Positions 35,113-43,983 of a stretch of 64,000 nucleotides of DNA are shown piece after piece. How positions within the stretch are numbered: the first letter of the stretch is position 1; each line of letters begins with the position of its first letter. A model generated the notes under the pieces. That model had not been told where the DNA came from. It ran no database searches and saw nothing but the letters and a program-made list of their open reading frames with translations. The DNA comes from Pseudarthrobacter equi (GTDB taxonomy: Bacteria > Actinomycetota > Actinomycetes > Actinomycetales > Micrococcaceae). Both the position numbers and the translations under genes were made by a program. The stretch is taken from NCBI RefSeq assembly GCF_900105535.1, contig NZ_LT629779.1, positions 1,736,001 to 1,800,000 on the forward strand, read 5' to 3'.

Positions 35113-35763
35113 TCAGCGCGGTGGCCAGAGATCGGTGATGCGCACGTTTGCAGCGGCCAGCAGCCCCCGGAGGGTGGAAACGGACAGGCCGACGACGGCG
35201 TGCGGGTCGCCGTCGACCTTCCGGATGAAGGCCCCGCCCAGGCCGTCAATGGTGAAAGACCCAGCGCAGTGCAGCGGCTCGCCGGTGGCGATGTACGCGT
35301 CGATTTCCGCAGCGTCCATGTCCAGGAAGGCGACCTCGGCCGAGGCAACCGCGCCGAGGGTGGCGCCGGATCCGACGCCGTCACCGCCGTCGTCGTCCGT
35401 GTCCGTATCCCGGCAGTCCACCAGCCAGTGTCCTGTGTGCAGCACCCCGGAGCTGCCGCTCATCCGGAGCATCCGCTCCCGCGCGACGTCGGCCGTGTAG
35501 GGCTTGCCGTGCGCCTCGCCGTCGAACTCGAATACCGAGTCGCAGCCAAGGACCAATGCGCCCTCGGAGTCCGGGAGCGCCGCCACGGCCTCGGCCTTGG
35601 CCCGGGCCAGCAGGAGGGCGGTGTCGTGCGGATCAGTCACGCCGTAGCGCGCCTGCACGGCGTCCTCATCCACGTCGGAGACCAGCACGGTGTGCCGGAT
35701 GCCGGCTTCGGCCAGGAGTTTGGTGCGGGCGGGGGACTGGGAGGCAAGTATCAGGCGGACCAC
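35113..35763 (-). CDS. Maf-type nucleoside triphosphate pyrophosphatase
   Basis: Maf proteins hydrolyse non-canonical or modified nucleoside triphosphates to monophosphates. The 216-aa protein begins VRLILASQSPARTKLLAEAG, the defining Maf motif, with LGCDSVFEFDGE and KPYTADVARERMLRMSG further on. A ~15-residue Asp/Gly-rich insert (DTDTDDDGGDGVGSG) sits mid-protein. It lies next to the acyl-CoA carboxylase genes, as in mycobacteria. The start is GTG 35763; TAGGCT 6 nt upstream overlaps the stop codon of the RND exporter gene, suggesting a leaderless internal promoter. Confidence 0.9.
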   Translation of the reverse strand: MVRLILASQSPARTKLLAEAGIRHTVLVSDVDEDAVQARYGVTDPHDTALLLARAKAEAVAALPDSEGALVLGCDSVFEFDGEAHGKPYTADVARERMLRMSGSSGVLHTGHWLVDCRDTDTDDDGGDGVGSGATLGAVASAEVAFLDMDAAEIDAYIATGEPLHCAGSFTIDGLGGAFIRKVDGDPHAVVGLSVSTLRGLLAAANVRITDLWPPR

Positions 35764-35769
35764 GGAATC

Positions 35770-35775
35770 AGCCTA
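35770..35775 (-). promoter_or_regulatory. -10 element of maf (leaderless), overlapping the upstream stop codon
   Basis: TAGGCT on the minus strand begins with the TAG stop of the exporter gene and is followed by 6 nt and GTG 35763. Confidence 0.5.
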
Positions 35776-38295
35776 GTGGACCAGCTCTGCGGACGCCTTC
35801 GCGTTCTCCGGCCGGCTGAGCTTGGCGCCTTCCACGTCCACGTCCGGCAGGAGGCGGTCCAGCCAGCGCGGGAGCCACCAGGACTTTTCGCCGAGCAGGT
35901 ACATGACGGCGGGGACAATGGTCATCCGGACCACGAACGCATCCAGCAGCACACCGAACGCCATCGCGAAGCCGAGCGGCCGGACCATGGTGAGGTGGCT
36001 GAAGATGAAGCCCGCGAACACGCTGACCATGATGATGGCGGCGGCGGTCACCACGGCGGCGGCGTGGCGGAAGCCCACCCGCACGGCCTCCTTCGCGGTG
36101 GATCCGTGCATGTACGCCTCGCGCATGCCGGAAGCGATGAACACCTGGTAGTCCATGGCCAGGCCGAACAGTACGCCGATCAGGATGATCGGCAGGAAGC
36201 TCAGGACTGCGCCGGGGTTGGCGACATCGAACACGGTGCCCAGCCAGCCCCACTGGTAGACGGCCACCACGGCGCCGAACGCGGCAGCCAGCGAAAGCAG
36301 GAAGCCGCCCGTGGCCAGGAGCGGCACCACGATGGAGCGGAACACCAGCAGCAGCAGGATCAGGGACAGCCCGACGACGATGGCCAGGTAGGGCGGCAGG
36401 GCGTCACCGAGCTTGGTGGAGACGTCGATGTTGCCGGCGGTCTGCCCGGTGAGGCCCATGGCTACGTCGTAGTCGGCCTTGATTTCGCCGTTCAGGCCGC
36501 GGAGTTCCGAGACGACCTTGACCGTGCTGGCGCTGGCCGGGCCTTCCTCCGGGATGACCTGGAAGACGGCGGTGCGGCGGTCTTCGCTGATGGCTACCGG
36601 TACGGCTGCCACCACGTTGTCCACTGACCGGAGCTTGTCCGCAATGTCGTACTGCAGGGTGGTGGCTGCGGCCTCGTCCAGCCCGGCGGGGAACTCTCCT
36701 ACGGCAACGATGGGGCCGGTGACGCCTTCGCCGAAACTGCGGGCAGTGACGTCGTAGGCCTGGTAGGCCTCGGAATCCACCGGTTCGGAGCCGCCGTCGG
36801 GCAGGGCGAGCTGCAGCTGGGTGGCCGGGAGGGCCAGCGTGCCCAGCAGGATGACGCCGGCCACCATGGCGAGCACGGGGTGCCGGGTTACCAGGCCGCC
36901 CCAGCCGCGGGTGCTGCGTTCGCGGTCCTTGGCGTCGTCGGCCGCTTCGTGGCCGGGCTCTGCGTTGTGGGCGTTGGCCTTGGCCCAGGCCCGCTTGGAG
37001 ATGATGCGGCGGCCGATGAGGGACAGCATGGCCGGGGTGAGGGTGATGGCGACGAGGACCGCCACCGCCACCGTGCCGGCGGCCGCCAGGCCCATGACGG
37101 AAAGGAACGGCAGGCCGGGGACCACCAGGGCGGCGAGGGCGATGATGACGGTCAGGCCTGCGAACACCACGGCGTTGCCGGATGTCCCCGTGGCGCGGGC
37201 CACGGATTCCTCGGGATCCATGCCGGCCAGGAGCTGGGTGCGGTGCCGGTTGACGATGAACAGTGAGTAGTCGATGCCGACGGCGAGGCCCAGCATAAGC
37301 GCCAGCATGGGGGAGATGGAGCTCATGTCGAAGAGGCCGGACAACGCGAAGGTGATGCCTACGCCCACGCCGACGCCGATGATCGCCATCAGGAGCGGGA
37401 GGCCGGCCGCCACCAGGGTGCCGAGCATGATGATCAGCACCAAGGCTGCGACGGCGATGCCGATGATTTCCGCGATGCCGAACAGCTCGGAGATGTCCTC
37501 GGTGATTTCCTTGCTGGCCAGGGCTGTGACGCCTGCGGCGGAGGTCGCGTGCGCGATGTCCTGTACCTGTTGCCGGACCTCGGGGCTCAGCCCGTTGATG
37601 GAGCCGTTGAACTGCACCTGGGCTACGGCAGCCTTGCCATCCTCGGAGACGAAGCGGATGGCCGAGGATGCTTCGGCCTGCCGCTTGCCCAGTTCCAGCT
37701 TGGCCTTGCTGGCCTCGAGTTCCTTCGCTCCGGCGTCGTATTTTGCCTGGCCCTCGGCCGCTGCGGCCTTCTGCTGGCCCAGTTGAGCCTCGATTGCGGC
37801 TGCCGGTGCGCCGGCGGCCACCATCTGCTGCTCTGCCGCCTCCAGCTGTGCCTTTCCGGCGTCCAGCTGCGTCTTGGAGGCATCCAGCCTGGCCTTCCCT
37901 GCGGCCAGCTGCTGCTCACCGTCGGTGATGGCCTGCCCGGCCTGGTCCACCTGGGCCTGGGTGGCGAACGGGTCCACGGTGCCGCGGACCTCCGGGAGCG
38001 TTTCGAGCTTCTTCAGGGCGTCAGTGACCGCCGCCCGGCTGGCGTCGGTGAAGCCGCCGTCGGGTGCTTCGAAAACGATCGTGGCCGTGCCGCCGGATGC
38101 GGACGGAAGGTCTTCCTTCAGCTTGTCCGCGATTCGCTGCGTTTCCGTACCGGGGATCTGGAAATTGTTGGACAGCGTGCCGTGGAATGCCGCGGCGGAA
38201 CCGCCGACGGCAACCAGTGCCACGAGCCATAACGAAAGGACCAGCCAGCGCCGGCGGTAGGAGAACTTGCCAAGGCGGTAGAGCAGCAGTGCCAT
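35773..38295 (-). CDS. MMPL/RND-family exporter
   Basis: The 840-aa protein has the MmpL topology: one helix at the start (LVLSLWLVALVAVG), a large outer loop, a five-helix bundle, then a second half with the same arrangement (VGLSLILLLLVFRSIVVPLL onward). The first outer loop contains a long coiled coil of repeated heptads such as LDASKTQ and LDAGKAQ, about 90 residues. The motif GIDYSLFIVNRHR in the first bundle carries the Asp-Tyr expected in the proton path. The substrate is unknown; lipids or hydrophobic drugs are typical. It follows the tetR-type gene by 17 bp and is probably controlled by it. Confidence 0.9.
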   Translation of the reverse strand: MALLLYRLGKFSYRRRWLVLSLWLVALVAVGGSAAAFHGTLSNNFQIPGTETQRIADKLKEDLPSASGGTATIVFEAPDGGFTDASRAAVTDALKKLETLPEVRGTVDPFATQAQVDQAGQAITDGEQQLAAGKARLDASKTQLDAGKAQLEAAEQQMVAAGAPAAAIEAQLGQQKAAAAEGQAKYDAGAKELEASKAKLELGKRQAEASSAIRFVSEDGKAAVAQVQFNGSINGLSPEVRQQVQDIAHATSAAGVTALASKEITEDISELFGIAEIIGIAVAALVLIIMLGTLVAAGLPLLMAIIGVGVGVGITFALSGLFDMSSISPMLALMLGLAVGIDYSLFIVNRHRTQLLAGMDPEESVARATGTSGNAVVFAGLTVIIALAALVVPGLPFLSVMGLAAAGTVAVAVLVAITLTPAMLSLIGRRIISKRAWAKANAHNAEPGHEAADDAKDRERSTRGWGGLVTRHPVLAMVAGVILLGTLALPATQLQLALPDGGSEPVDSEAYQAYDVTARSFGEGVTGPIVAVGEFPAGLDEAAATTLQYDIADKLRSVDNVVAAVPVAISEDRRTAVFQVIPEEGPASASTVKVVSELRGLNGEIKADYDVAMGLTGQTAGNIDVSTKLGDALPPYLAIVVGLSLILLLLVFRSIVVPLLATGGFLLSLAAAFGAVVAVYQWGWLGTVFDVANPGAVLSFLPIILIGVLFGLAMDYQVFIASGMREAYMHGSTAKEAVRVGFRHAAAVVTAAAIIMVSVFAGFIFSHLTMVRPLGFAMAFGVLLDAFVVRMTIVPAVMYLLGEKSWWLPRWLDRLLPDVDVEGAKLSRPENAKASAELVH

Positions 38296-38312
38296 GAGGG
38301 AAACCGATCTGG

Positions 38313-39032
38313 TCAGGAGGAGTGGGCGGCTGATGGGGCTGACGGGCGGGCCGGGGTGGCCGGCGCGGTGGAAGTGCCGGCACCAGCCGGCGGGGTGAAG
38401 CCGGAGCCCAGGAGGGCCATGGCGTCGATAAGGAGTTGCCGGAGTTCGGCGAGGGAAGCGGGCGACAGGTCGGGTCCGCGGCGGCTGAACCAGACCTCCA
38501 TGGCGGCCTTTCCGCAGGAGATGACGGAGCCGGCCAGGGCATGGACGTACAGTTCGTCCGACCCATCCGGCGTTGCTGCCACCCGGTCGCGTGCCACGGT
38601 GAAGACCTGGGCGCGGCAGTGGTCCCAGGCCTCGAGTTCGGTGTGGGCCATCAGTTGGCTGTGCTGGGTCAGGGCGAACAGCTCGGCCAGGGGCTCCACC
38701 GTCCTGGGGTCCGCCAGGGCCATGAGGGCAGCCTGTGCCGCCTCCAGCAGCGGTTCCTCCGCCGGCCGCAGCTGCAGTTGCCGGATGACAATATCCAGGA
38801 AGCCGTGGGTCACGGACGCCAGGGCTGCGTCGGTGCTGTTGAAGTAGTTGAAGAAGGTGCGTCGGGAGATGCCGGCAGCCTCGGCGATGTCTTCGGCCGT
38901 GAAGCCGCCGGGCCCCTTGGACCGGAGCAGCGCCAGCGCGGCGTCCGTAATGGCCTGCCGGGTTGCTGCCTTGTTCAGTTCGCGGCGTGAGGGAGCCGCG
39001 GGCGCGTCAGGCGGGGACGAGGGTGAATTCAC
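38313..39032 (-). CDS. TetR-family transcriptional regulator of the RND exporter
   Basis: The 239-aa protein has an N-terminal TetR helix-turn-helix: RQAITDAALALLRSKG, then FTAEDIAEAAGISRRTFFNYF. A helical ligand-binding domain and a disordered Pro/Ala tail follow. Being first in the operon with the exporter gene, it most likely represses both until a ligand binds. The start is GTG 39032 with TAGTGT 6 nt upstream (leaderless). A GTGCAA-n2-TTGCAC palindrome abuts the -10, a fitting autoregulatory operator. Confidence 0.9.
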   Translation of the reverse strand: MNSPSSPPDAPAAPSRRELNKAATRQAITDAALALLRSKGPGGFTAEDIAEAAGISRRTFFNYFNSTDAALASVTHGFLDIVIRQLQLRPAEEPLLEAAQAALMALADPRTVEPLAELFALTQHSQLMAHTELEAWDHCRAQVFTVARDRVAATPDGSDELYVHALAGSVISCGKAAMEVWFSRRGPDLSPASLAELRQLLIDAMALLGSGFTPPAGAGTSTAPATPARPSAPSAAHSS

Positions 39033-39038
39033 GCTCTT

Positions 39039-39059
39039 ACACTACGTGCAATTTTGCAC
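39039..39059. promoter_or_regulatory. tetR -10 element and adjoining palindromic operator
   Basis: TAGTGT (39039-39044, minus strand) is 6 nt from the GTG start. Immediately beyond it the palindrome GTGCAA-TT-TTGCAC occupies 39046-39059. A second perfect 10-bp palindrome, GTGAATTCAC, covers the start codon (39023-39032). A TetR dimer here would block its own promoter. Confidence 0.65.
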
Positions 39060-39194
39060 AGAGGGCAAGTTAAATTCACAGGAGAATGAAAGGCTCCCAA
39101 CAGCCTTTACCGAACCTGCGCACGGATGCTTGGTAGGACCCGGAAAGGGTCTAACCACAGCAGCCGTCTGGCGACGGCGGAGCAGGAGAAGAGA

Positions 39195-39770
39195 ATGTCA
39201 CGCAGGAAGAAGATGGCGCTCGGCCTGTCGGCCGCGGCGCTTGCCGTGGGTGCCGGCATTGGGGTGGCGGGAGTTGCCTCTGCCACGACGACGCCAACCC
39301 CCTCACCGAGCGCCAGTTCCAGTGCCTCTGCCGATGCCGGCACAGGCACGGGCTCCGGCACGGGCCATGACGGCATGGGCCGCCACGGAGGACGCGGAGG
39401 TGAACGCGGCGGCGTCCAGGCGTCGGCACTGGCGGAGAAGCTTGGTGTGGACGAGGCGAAAGTCACTGACGCATTGAAGGCTTTCCGTGAGGCCAACAAG
39501 CCCAGTGGACCGCCGGCCGAGGGCGAGAAGCCTGACATGGCCGCCCGCGAAGCTGCGCTGGCCAAGTCCCTGGCAGCATCGCTCGGAATTGACGAGGCCA
39601 AGGTAACGGCGGCGCTCGACGAGCTCCGTACCGAGGCACAGGCAGACCGGGCCGCAGCGTTGAAGACCCGCCTGGACCAGGCCGTCACGGATGGAAAGCT
39701 GACCCAGGCCGAGGCGGACGCCGTGACCAAGGCGGTCCAGAACGGGGTGATCGGCGGCGGCGGACACTGA
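39195..39770 (+). CDS. Secreted hypothetical protein with two related helical repeats
   Basis: The 191-aa protein has a signal peptide (MSRRKKMALGLSAAALAVGA, with cleavage likely after ASA near residue 30) and a Thr/Ser/Pro then Gly/His-rich linker. Two similar ~28-residue helical units follow: LAEKLGVDEAKVTDALKAF and LAASLGIDEAKVTAALDEL. A final helical segment (LDQAVTDGKLTQAEADAVTK) resembles a third, shorter unit. I do not recognise the family. The start has AGGAG upstream. It is divergent from the tetR-exporter operon, with the operator between them, so it could be part of the same response. Confidence 0.8.
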   Translation: MSRRKKMALGLSAAALAVGAGIGVAGVASATTTPTPSPSASSSASADAGTGTGSGTGHDGMGRHGGRGGERGGVQASALAEKLGVDEAKVTDALKAFREANKPSGPPAEGEKPDMAAREAALAKSLAASLGIDEAKVTAALDELRTEAQADRAAALKTRLDQAVTDGKLTQAEADAVTKAVQNGVIGGGGH

Positions 39771-39830
39771 CCGCGCGCCTAAGGGCCCCGGCTGGCCGGG
39801 GTTAGCGTCCAGGGGCAACAGCCCGGGACA

Positions 39831-39868
39831 ACAGGAAGTCCCCGGGAGAATTCCCGGGGACTTCCTGT
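39831..39868. terminator. 17-bp bidirectional hairpin terminator
   Basis: ACAGGAAGTCCCCGGGA (39831-39847) pairs perfectly with 39852-39868, loop GAAT. It separates the convergent secreted-protein gene and symporter gene. A second smaller GC hairpin (CCCCGGC-n2-GCCGGGG type) lies at about 39786-39801. Confidence 0.85.
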
Positions 39869-39906
39869 GATTGCACATTCGTGGCGCCTGGCGGCACCGG
39901 CGTTGA

Positions 39907-41346
39907 CTATGCCTTGGCGTCCTGCAGTTCGCGGGGCGCGGTGTCGGCAGCAGTACCGTCCGTTGCGGCACCGTTGTTGGCGGCGTCGTCGTCAACGAAG
40001 GGGGTGCCGTTGCGGGGCGCGTTGTACAGCGCTTCGTCCAGGATGCCCTGGCGCTTGGCCACGATGGTGGGGACCAGGGCCTGGCCTGCCACGTTGACGG
40101 CGGTACGGCCCATGTCCAGGATCGGGTCGATGGCAAGGAGCAGTCCGACGCCGGCCAGCGGCAGTCCCAGCGTTGAGAGCGTCAGCGTCAGCATCACCAC
40201 GGCGCCGGTGGTGCCGGCCGTCGCAGCGGATCCCAGGACGGAGACCAGGGCGATCAGCAGGTACTGGCTGAAGTCGAGCTGGATGCCGAAGAACTGGGCC
40301 ACGAAGATGGCGGAGATGGCCGGGTAGATCGCGGCGCAGCCGTCCATCTTGGTGGTGGCGCCCAGCGGGACGGCGAACGAGGCGTAGCCGCGGGGGACGC
40401 CCAGGCTGCGCTCGGTGACGCGCTGGGTGAGCGGCAGGGTTCCCACGGACGAGCGGGAAACGAAGGCCAGCTGGACGGCCGGCCAGACACCGGAGAAGTA
40501 CTGCTTGACGGACAGGCCGTGGGTGCGGACCAGGATGGGGTACACAACGAACAGCACCAGGGCCAGTCCGGCGTAGATGGCAACCGTGAACTTGCCCAGG
40601 GAGCCGATGGTGTCCCAGCCGTAAACGGCGACGGCGTTACCGATCAGGCCGACGGTGCCCAGCGGCGCGATGCGGATGATCCACCAAAGGACCTTCTGGA
40701 TCACGGCGAGGGCGGAGGCGTTGAGGTTCAGGAAGGGCTCGGCTGCCTTGCCCACCTTGAGGGCGGCAACGCCGACGGCGATGGCGATCACCAGGATCTG
40801 CAGCACGTTGAAGCTGACGGAGGTGGTTACGGCCCCGGATTCGGCAACCGTGGAACTCGCGCCCAGGCCGAGGAAGTTCTTCGGGAAGAGACCGATCAGG
40901 AAGGACCACCAGTCGCCGGACTTACCTGCGTACTTGGCTTCCTCAGTGATTCCGGTGTTGGCGCCGGGCTGCAGCAGGACGCCCAGGCCGATGCCGATCA
41001 GCACCGCGATCAGGGACGTGATGGCGAACCACAGCAGGGTGTTCCAAGCCAGCCGGGCGGCGTTGGAAACCTGGCGAAGGTTGGAGATGGAGCTCACCAC
41101 GGCCGTGAAGATCAAGGGTACGACGGCGGTCTGCAGCAGCGACACGTAGCTGGAGCCGATGGTCTGCAGTGTTGCGCCGAGGCCGTTGGGGTTGGTCTTG
41201 GTGCTGCCGGTGTACTTGGCCAGCAGGCCGAGGGCCAGGCCCACGATGAGTGCGGCGATGATTTGGAAGCCGAACGATCCAGCCCACTTGGGAAGCTGGA
41301 AGCCCGTCTTCCCTGCGGGGGAGGGGGTGCTTGTCTGAGTGCTCAC
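39907..41346 (-). CDS. Dicarboxylate/amino acid:cation symporter (DAACS family)
   Basis: The 479-aa protein has the glutamate-transporter fold: TAVVPLIFTAVVSSISNL near residue 80, the Ser-rich hairpin tip (VSRSSVGTLPLTQRV) near 305, the MDGCAAIYPAISAIFVAQ substrate/cation segment near 340, and a final GTTGAVVMLTLTLSTLGLP. It imports acidic or neutral amino acids or C4-dicarboxylates with Na+ or H+. The C-terminal ~40 residues are a low-complexity Asp/Asn/Ala tail. The start is GTG 41346, with TAGCGT 6 nt upstream and no ribosome-binding site, so it is probably leaderless. Confidence 0.92.
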   Translation of the reverse strand: MSTQTSTPSPAGKTGFQLPKWAGSFGFQIIAALIVGLALGLLAKYTGSTKTNPNGLGATLQTIGSSYVSLLQTAVVPLIFTAVVSSISNLRQVSNAARLAWNTLLWFAITSLIAVLIGIGLGVLLQPGANTGITEEAKYAGKSGDWWSFLIGLFPKNFLGLGASSTVAESGAVTTSVSFNVLQILVIAIAVGVAALKVGKAAEPFLNLNASALAVIQKVLWWIIRIAPLGTVGLIGNAVAVYGWDTIGSLGKFTVAIYAGLALVLFVVYPILVRTHGLSVKQYFSGVWPAVQLAFVSRSSVGTLPLTQRVTERSLGVPRGYASFAVPLGATTKMDGCAAIYPAISAIFVAQFFGIQLDFSQYLLIALVSVLGSAATAGTTGAVVMLTLTLSTLGLPLAGVGLLLAIDPILDMGRTAVNVAGQALVPTIVAKRQGILDEALYNAPRNGTPFVDDDAANNGAATDGTAADTAPRELQDAKA

Positions 41347-41352
41347 CCGAAT

Positions 41353-41358
41353 ACGCTA
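41353..41358 (-). promoter_or_regulatory. -10 element of the DAACS symporter gene (leaderless)
   Basis: TAGCGT on the minus strand, 6 nt, then GTG 41346. There is no ribosome-binding site. Confidence 0.5.
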
Positions 41359-41675
41359 GGTCCGAAGCCAATATCACGTCGAAACAATATTGAGAAATAT
41401 TACGCATGCCCAGGCTCGGGAAGAAACAGAAAATCCCGGAAAACCAAGGAAGGCGGCGGGTTTTGTTACTTATTCCCGGGAGAGGTGTGCTTAACATCTC
41501 GCCGTGCCGTGCGGTGCGGTGCGCAAAGCTCGGTGAGGGAGCCTTCCGGCAGCTTGTGTCATAGCGACGAAGGAATCTCAATGATGTTGTCAGCGGATTT
41601 GGACTTTCCCAGCTGGACTGCGGTCGGCAAGGTTCCCGCGCCGGCGTGCACAAACGGAGGCGCTCTGGGTCCTGC

Positions 41676-41681
41676 TAGCGT
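41676..41681 (+). promoter_or_regulatory. -10 element of the VOC gene (leaderless)
   Basis: TAGCGT, 7 nt, then ATG 41689. It decides the start against the in-frame ATG at 41581. Confidence 0.5.
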
Positions 41682-41688
41682 TGCAAAA

Positions 41689-42078
41689 ATGACGACTCAT
41701 CAGATCGCCCTTGGTGCGATCAATATGGAGGCCCAGGATCCAGCCGCGCTTGCCGAATTTTGGGCGTCCGTAACCGGCGCCTTGCCCTCGCCCGGTGGTG
41801 ACAGCGTCTACCTGCCACCTGCTGGTCCCGGAGGGTTCGCGATGTTCTTCCAACCCATGAAGGGTCCCCGCCCCGAGCACCAAGCGTTCCACCTCGACCT
41901 GACTGTCCCCTGGGGGTCACGACAGGCAGAGGTCGATCGCCTCCTGAGCCTCGGGGCCACCTACCGGTGGGACGTCCTGGATGAATTCCCACACGTGCAG
42001 TGGACAACTCTGGCTGATTTGGAGGGGAACCTCTTCTGCGTGGCCGAACACCCACCTGCAGACCAACAGGGTGCGTGA
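41689..42078 (+). CDS. VOC-family (glyoxalase/bleomycin-resistance fold) protein
   Basis: The 129-aa protein matches the glyoxalase-like domain: AINMEAQDPAALAEFWASVT at the start, the middle AFHLDLTVPWGSRQAEVDRL, and the end LADLEGNLFCVAEHPP. The pattern H-x-D in FHLDL and E in LEGN are the usual metal-ligand positions. The substrate is unknown. The start ATG 41689 is supported by TAGCGT 7 nt upstream, making the transcript leaderless. Confidence 0.85.
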   Translation: MTTHQIALGAINMEAQDPAALAEFWASVTGALPSPGGDSVYLPPAGPGGFAMFFQPMKGPRPEHQAFHLDLTVPWGSRQAEVDRLLSLGATYRWDVLDEFPHVQWTTLADLEGNLFCVAEHPPADQQGA

Positions 42079-42225
42079 GCCGACCCGGGCGGCGGCATCT
42101 CCTTTAACCGACCTTGGGTAACGGGACGGCCCGAAGCACCCCCGTCGTTTTCTCATCGCGAAGGACTCAGGCAGCCAGAGAGTGCGCCCTCGCCGCCCCG
42201 GACCAGGCCCCGGCCACGCAGGCAG

Positions 42226-43914
42226 TTATGAGAGCAGCGCCCGCCGTAGCGTATCGAGTCCAACAGAGCCGATGTTCAGGGCCTTGGTGTGGAACTCCTT
42301 GAGGTCGAACCCTGGCCGTGACTCAAGTTCCGCGCGGATCTGTTCCCAGAGGCGCTGGCCCACTTTGTAGGAGGGCGCCTGGCCTGGCCAGCCCAGGTAG
42401 CGGGTGAACTCGAAGTTGAGCTGTCCTTCGCTGATGGGCAGGTTGGCTTTGAGGAACCCGTATCCCTTGTCCGGGGTCCACGTGCCGGTGCCCCAGCGTG
42501 CGGGCACCTCCAGTTCCAGGTGGACGCCGATGTCGAACACCACCCGGGCTGCGCGCATCCTTTGCATGTCCAGCATTCCCATGTGGTCGCCCGCGTCGTC
42601 GAGGTATCCGAGTTCCTGCATGAGCTTTTCCGCGTAGAGGGCCCAGCCTTCGCCGTGCCCGGAGGTCCAGCAGATGTTGCGCCGCCACTTGTTGAGCAGT
42701 TCGCGCCGGTAGGTGGCGGTGGCCACCTGAAGGTGGTGGCCGGGGACGCCTTCGTGGTAGACGGTGGTGGTTTCGGCCCAAGTGGTGAAGGTGTCCTCGC
42801 CCGCGGGAACGGACCACCACATCCGTCCGGGGCGGGTGAAGTCGTCGGAGGGGCCGGTGTAGTAGATGCCGCCTTCATCGGTGGGGGCGATGAGGCATTC
42901 CAGTTTCTTCATGACGTCCGGGATGTCGAAGTGGACGCCGGCCAGCTCCGCGACGGCCTTGTCGGAGAGTTCCTGCATCCAGACTTTGAGCGCGTCGGTG
43001 CCTTTGATCTGCCGGGCAGGATCGTTGTTCAGGATTTCTTTGGCTTCGGCGATGGAGGCGCCGGCCTTGATGGTCCCGGCCACCACCTCCTGTTCAGCGA
43101 TCAGGCGGTCCAGTTCCTGCACGCCCCAGGCGTACGTTTCCTCCAGGTCCACGGTGGCGCCCAGGAAGGACCGTGATGCCAGCGCATAGCGGGCCTTACC
43201 CACTGCGTCTTTCTCCGGTGCGGCGGGCAGCAGGTTGGTGCGGAGGAACTCGGCAAGCCCGGTGTAGGCGCGGCGGGCGGCGGCAGCCCCGGCGTCGAGC
43301 TTCTCCTGCAGGGCGGTGCCCAGCGGGCCGGTTTCGGTGGCGGCGCCGGCGGCGAGCTTGGCGAAGAATCCGTCTGCGGCGGCGTACTTCGTGGCCTGTT
43401 CGATGACGATGTTCACCTGGCGGGCCGCGGCCACCCGGCCGGCGTCGCGCGCAAGGCGCAGGGACTCGATGTAGCCTTCGACGGCGGCGGGCACGTTCTG
43501 CGCGCGGCCGGCGATGTGCTCCCAGTCCTGATCCGTGGCGGTGGGCATGAGGTCGAAAATCGCGCGGATGTCCTGCGCGGGCGAGGCAATGTTGTTCAGG
43601 TCCGCGTACTCCCACCCGGAGGCGTGGATCAGCAGCTGCAGCCCAAGCCGCTCGCGCATGGCGTCCAGCGTGACGGCGTCAACGTCATCCTCAGGCTCCA
43701 GGCCCTCAAGGTCGGTAAGCGCCCTGCGGGCCACCTCTGCGAACTCGGCGATGCCTGCGGGCGAGAAATCCTGGTACTCGGTTTCGCGGCCCGGCAGTCC
43801 CAGGGTGGTCGCCAGCGACGGATTCAGGCGGACGAGGGTGTCCGTATAGGCGTCCGCGACGGCGTCGATGCGGGTGTGCGGACGTGCGGCGGGGGAAGTG
43901 TCGGTAGTCACCAT
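42226..43914 (-). CDS. DUF885 protein, predicted zinc metallopeptidase-like
   Basis: The 562-aa protein carries the DUF885 hallmarks: VYHEGVPGHHLQVA near residue 385 (HEGxPGHH, metal-binding) and SGHGEGWALYAEKLMQELG near 415. No signal peptide is present. DUF885 proteins are presumed peptidases; the substrate is not known. ATG 43914 or the adjoining GTG 43911 can serve as start. TAGTCT is 6 nt from the GTG, favouring a leaderless message. It is 69 bp downstream of accE on the same strand but has its own promoter signal. Confidence 0.87.
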   Translation of the reverse strand: MVTTDTSPAARPHTRIDAVADAYTDTLVRLNPSLATTLGLPGRETEYQDFSPAGIAEFAEVARRALTDLEGLEPEDDVDAVTLDAMRERLGLQLLIHASGWEYADLNNIASPAQDIRAIFDLMPTATDQDWEHIAGRAQNVPAAVEGYIESLRLARDAGRVAAARQVNIVIEQATKYAAADGFFAKLAAGAATETGPLGTALQEKLDAGAAAARRAYTGLAEFLRTNLLPAAPEKDAVGKARYALASRSFLGATVDLEETYAWGVQELDRLIAEQEVVAGTIKAGASIAEAKEILNNDPARQIKGTDALKVWMQELSDKAVAELAGVHFDIPDVMKKLECLIAPTDEGGIYYTGPSDDFTRPGRMWWSVPAGEDTFTTWAETTTVYHEGVPGHHLQVATATYRRELLNKWRRNICWTSGHGEGWALYAEKLMQELGYLDDAGDHMGMLDMQRMRAARVVFDIGVHLELEVPARWGTGTWTPDKGYGFLKANLPISEGQLNFEFTRYLGWPGQAPSYKVGQRLWEQIRAELESRPGFDLKEFHTKALNIGSVGLDTLRRALLS

Positions 43915-43917
43915 CCG

Positions 43918-43923
43918 AGACTA
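43918..43923 (-). promoter_or_regulatory. -10 element of the DUF885 gene (leaderless)
   Basis: TAGTCT on the minus strand lies 3 nt before ATG 43914 and 6 nt before GTG 43911. The 6-nt spacing favours initiation at the GTG. Confidence 0.45.
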
Positions 43924-43983
43924 GCCCGGCGGCGCGCCCCGGGCGAGGAACGCGCCGGTGCGGGCCCCCGCCGTCGCCGGTGG

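Larger units (their letters stand above)
41347..41688. other. Divergent intergenic region between the symporter and VOC genes
   Basis: No gene is supported. It holds the symporter -10 TAGCGT (41353-41358, minus), an AT-rich double palindrome AATATT-gaga-AATATT at 41386-41401 that could be an operator, and a GTGCG repeat near 41505-41520. The VOC -10 TAGCGT is at 41676-41681 on the plus strand. An in-frame ATG pair at 41581-41586 with GAAGGA upstream would extend the VOC protein by 36 unconserved residues; I consider it unused. Confidence 0.5.

Noticed and set aside
40519..41688. Upstream extension of the VOC frame
   Set aside because: It is antisense to the symporter gene, with no homology to VOC proteins. 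The leaderless -10 at 41676 supports ATG 41689.
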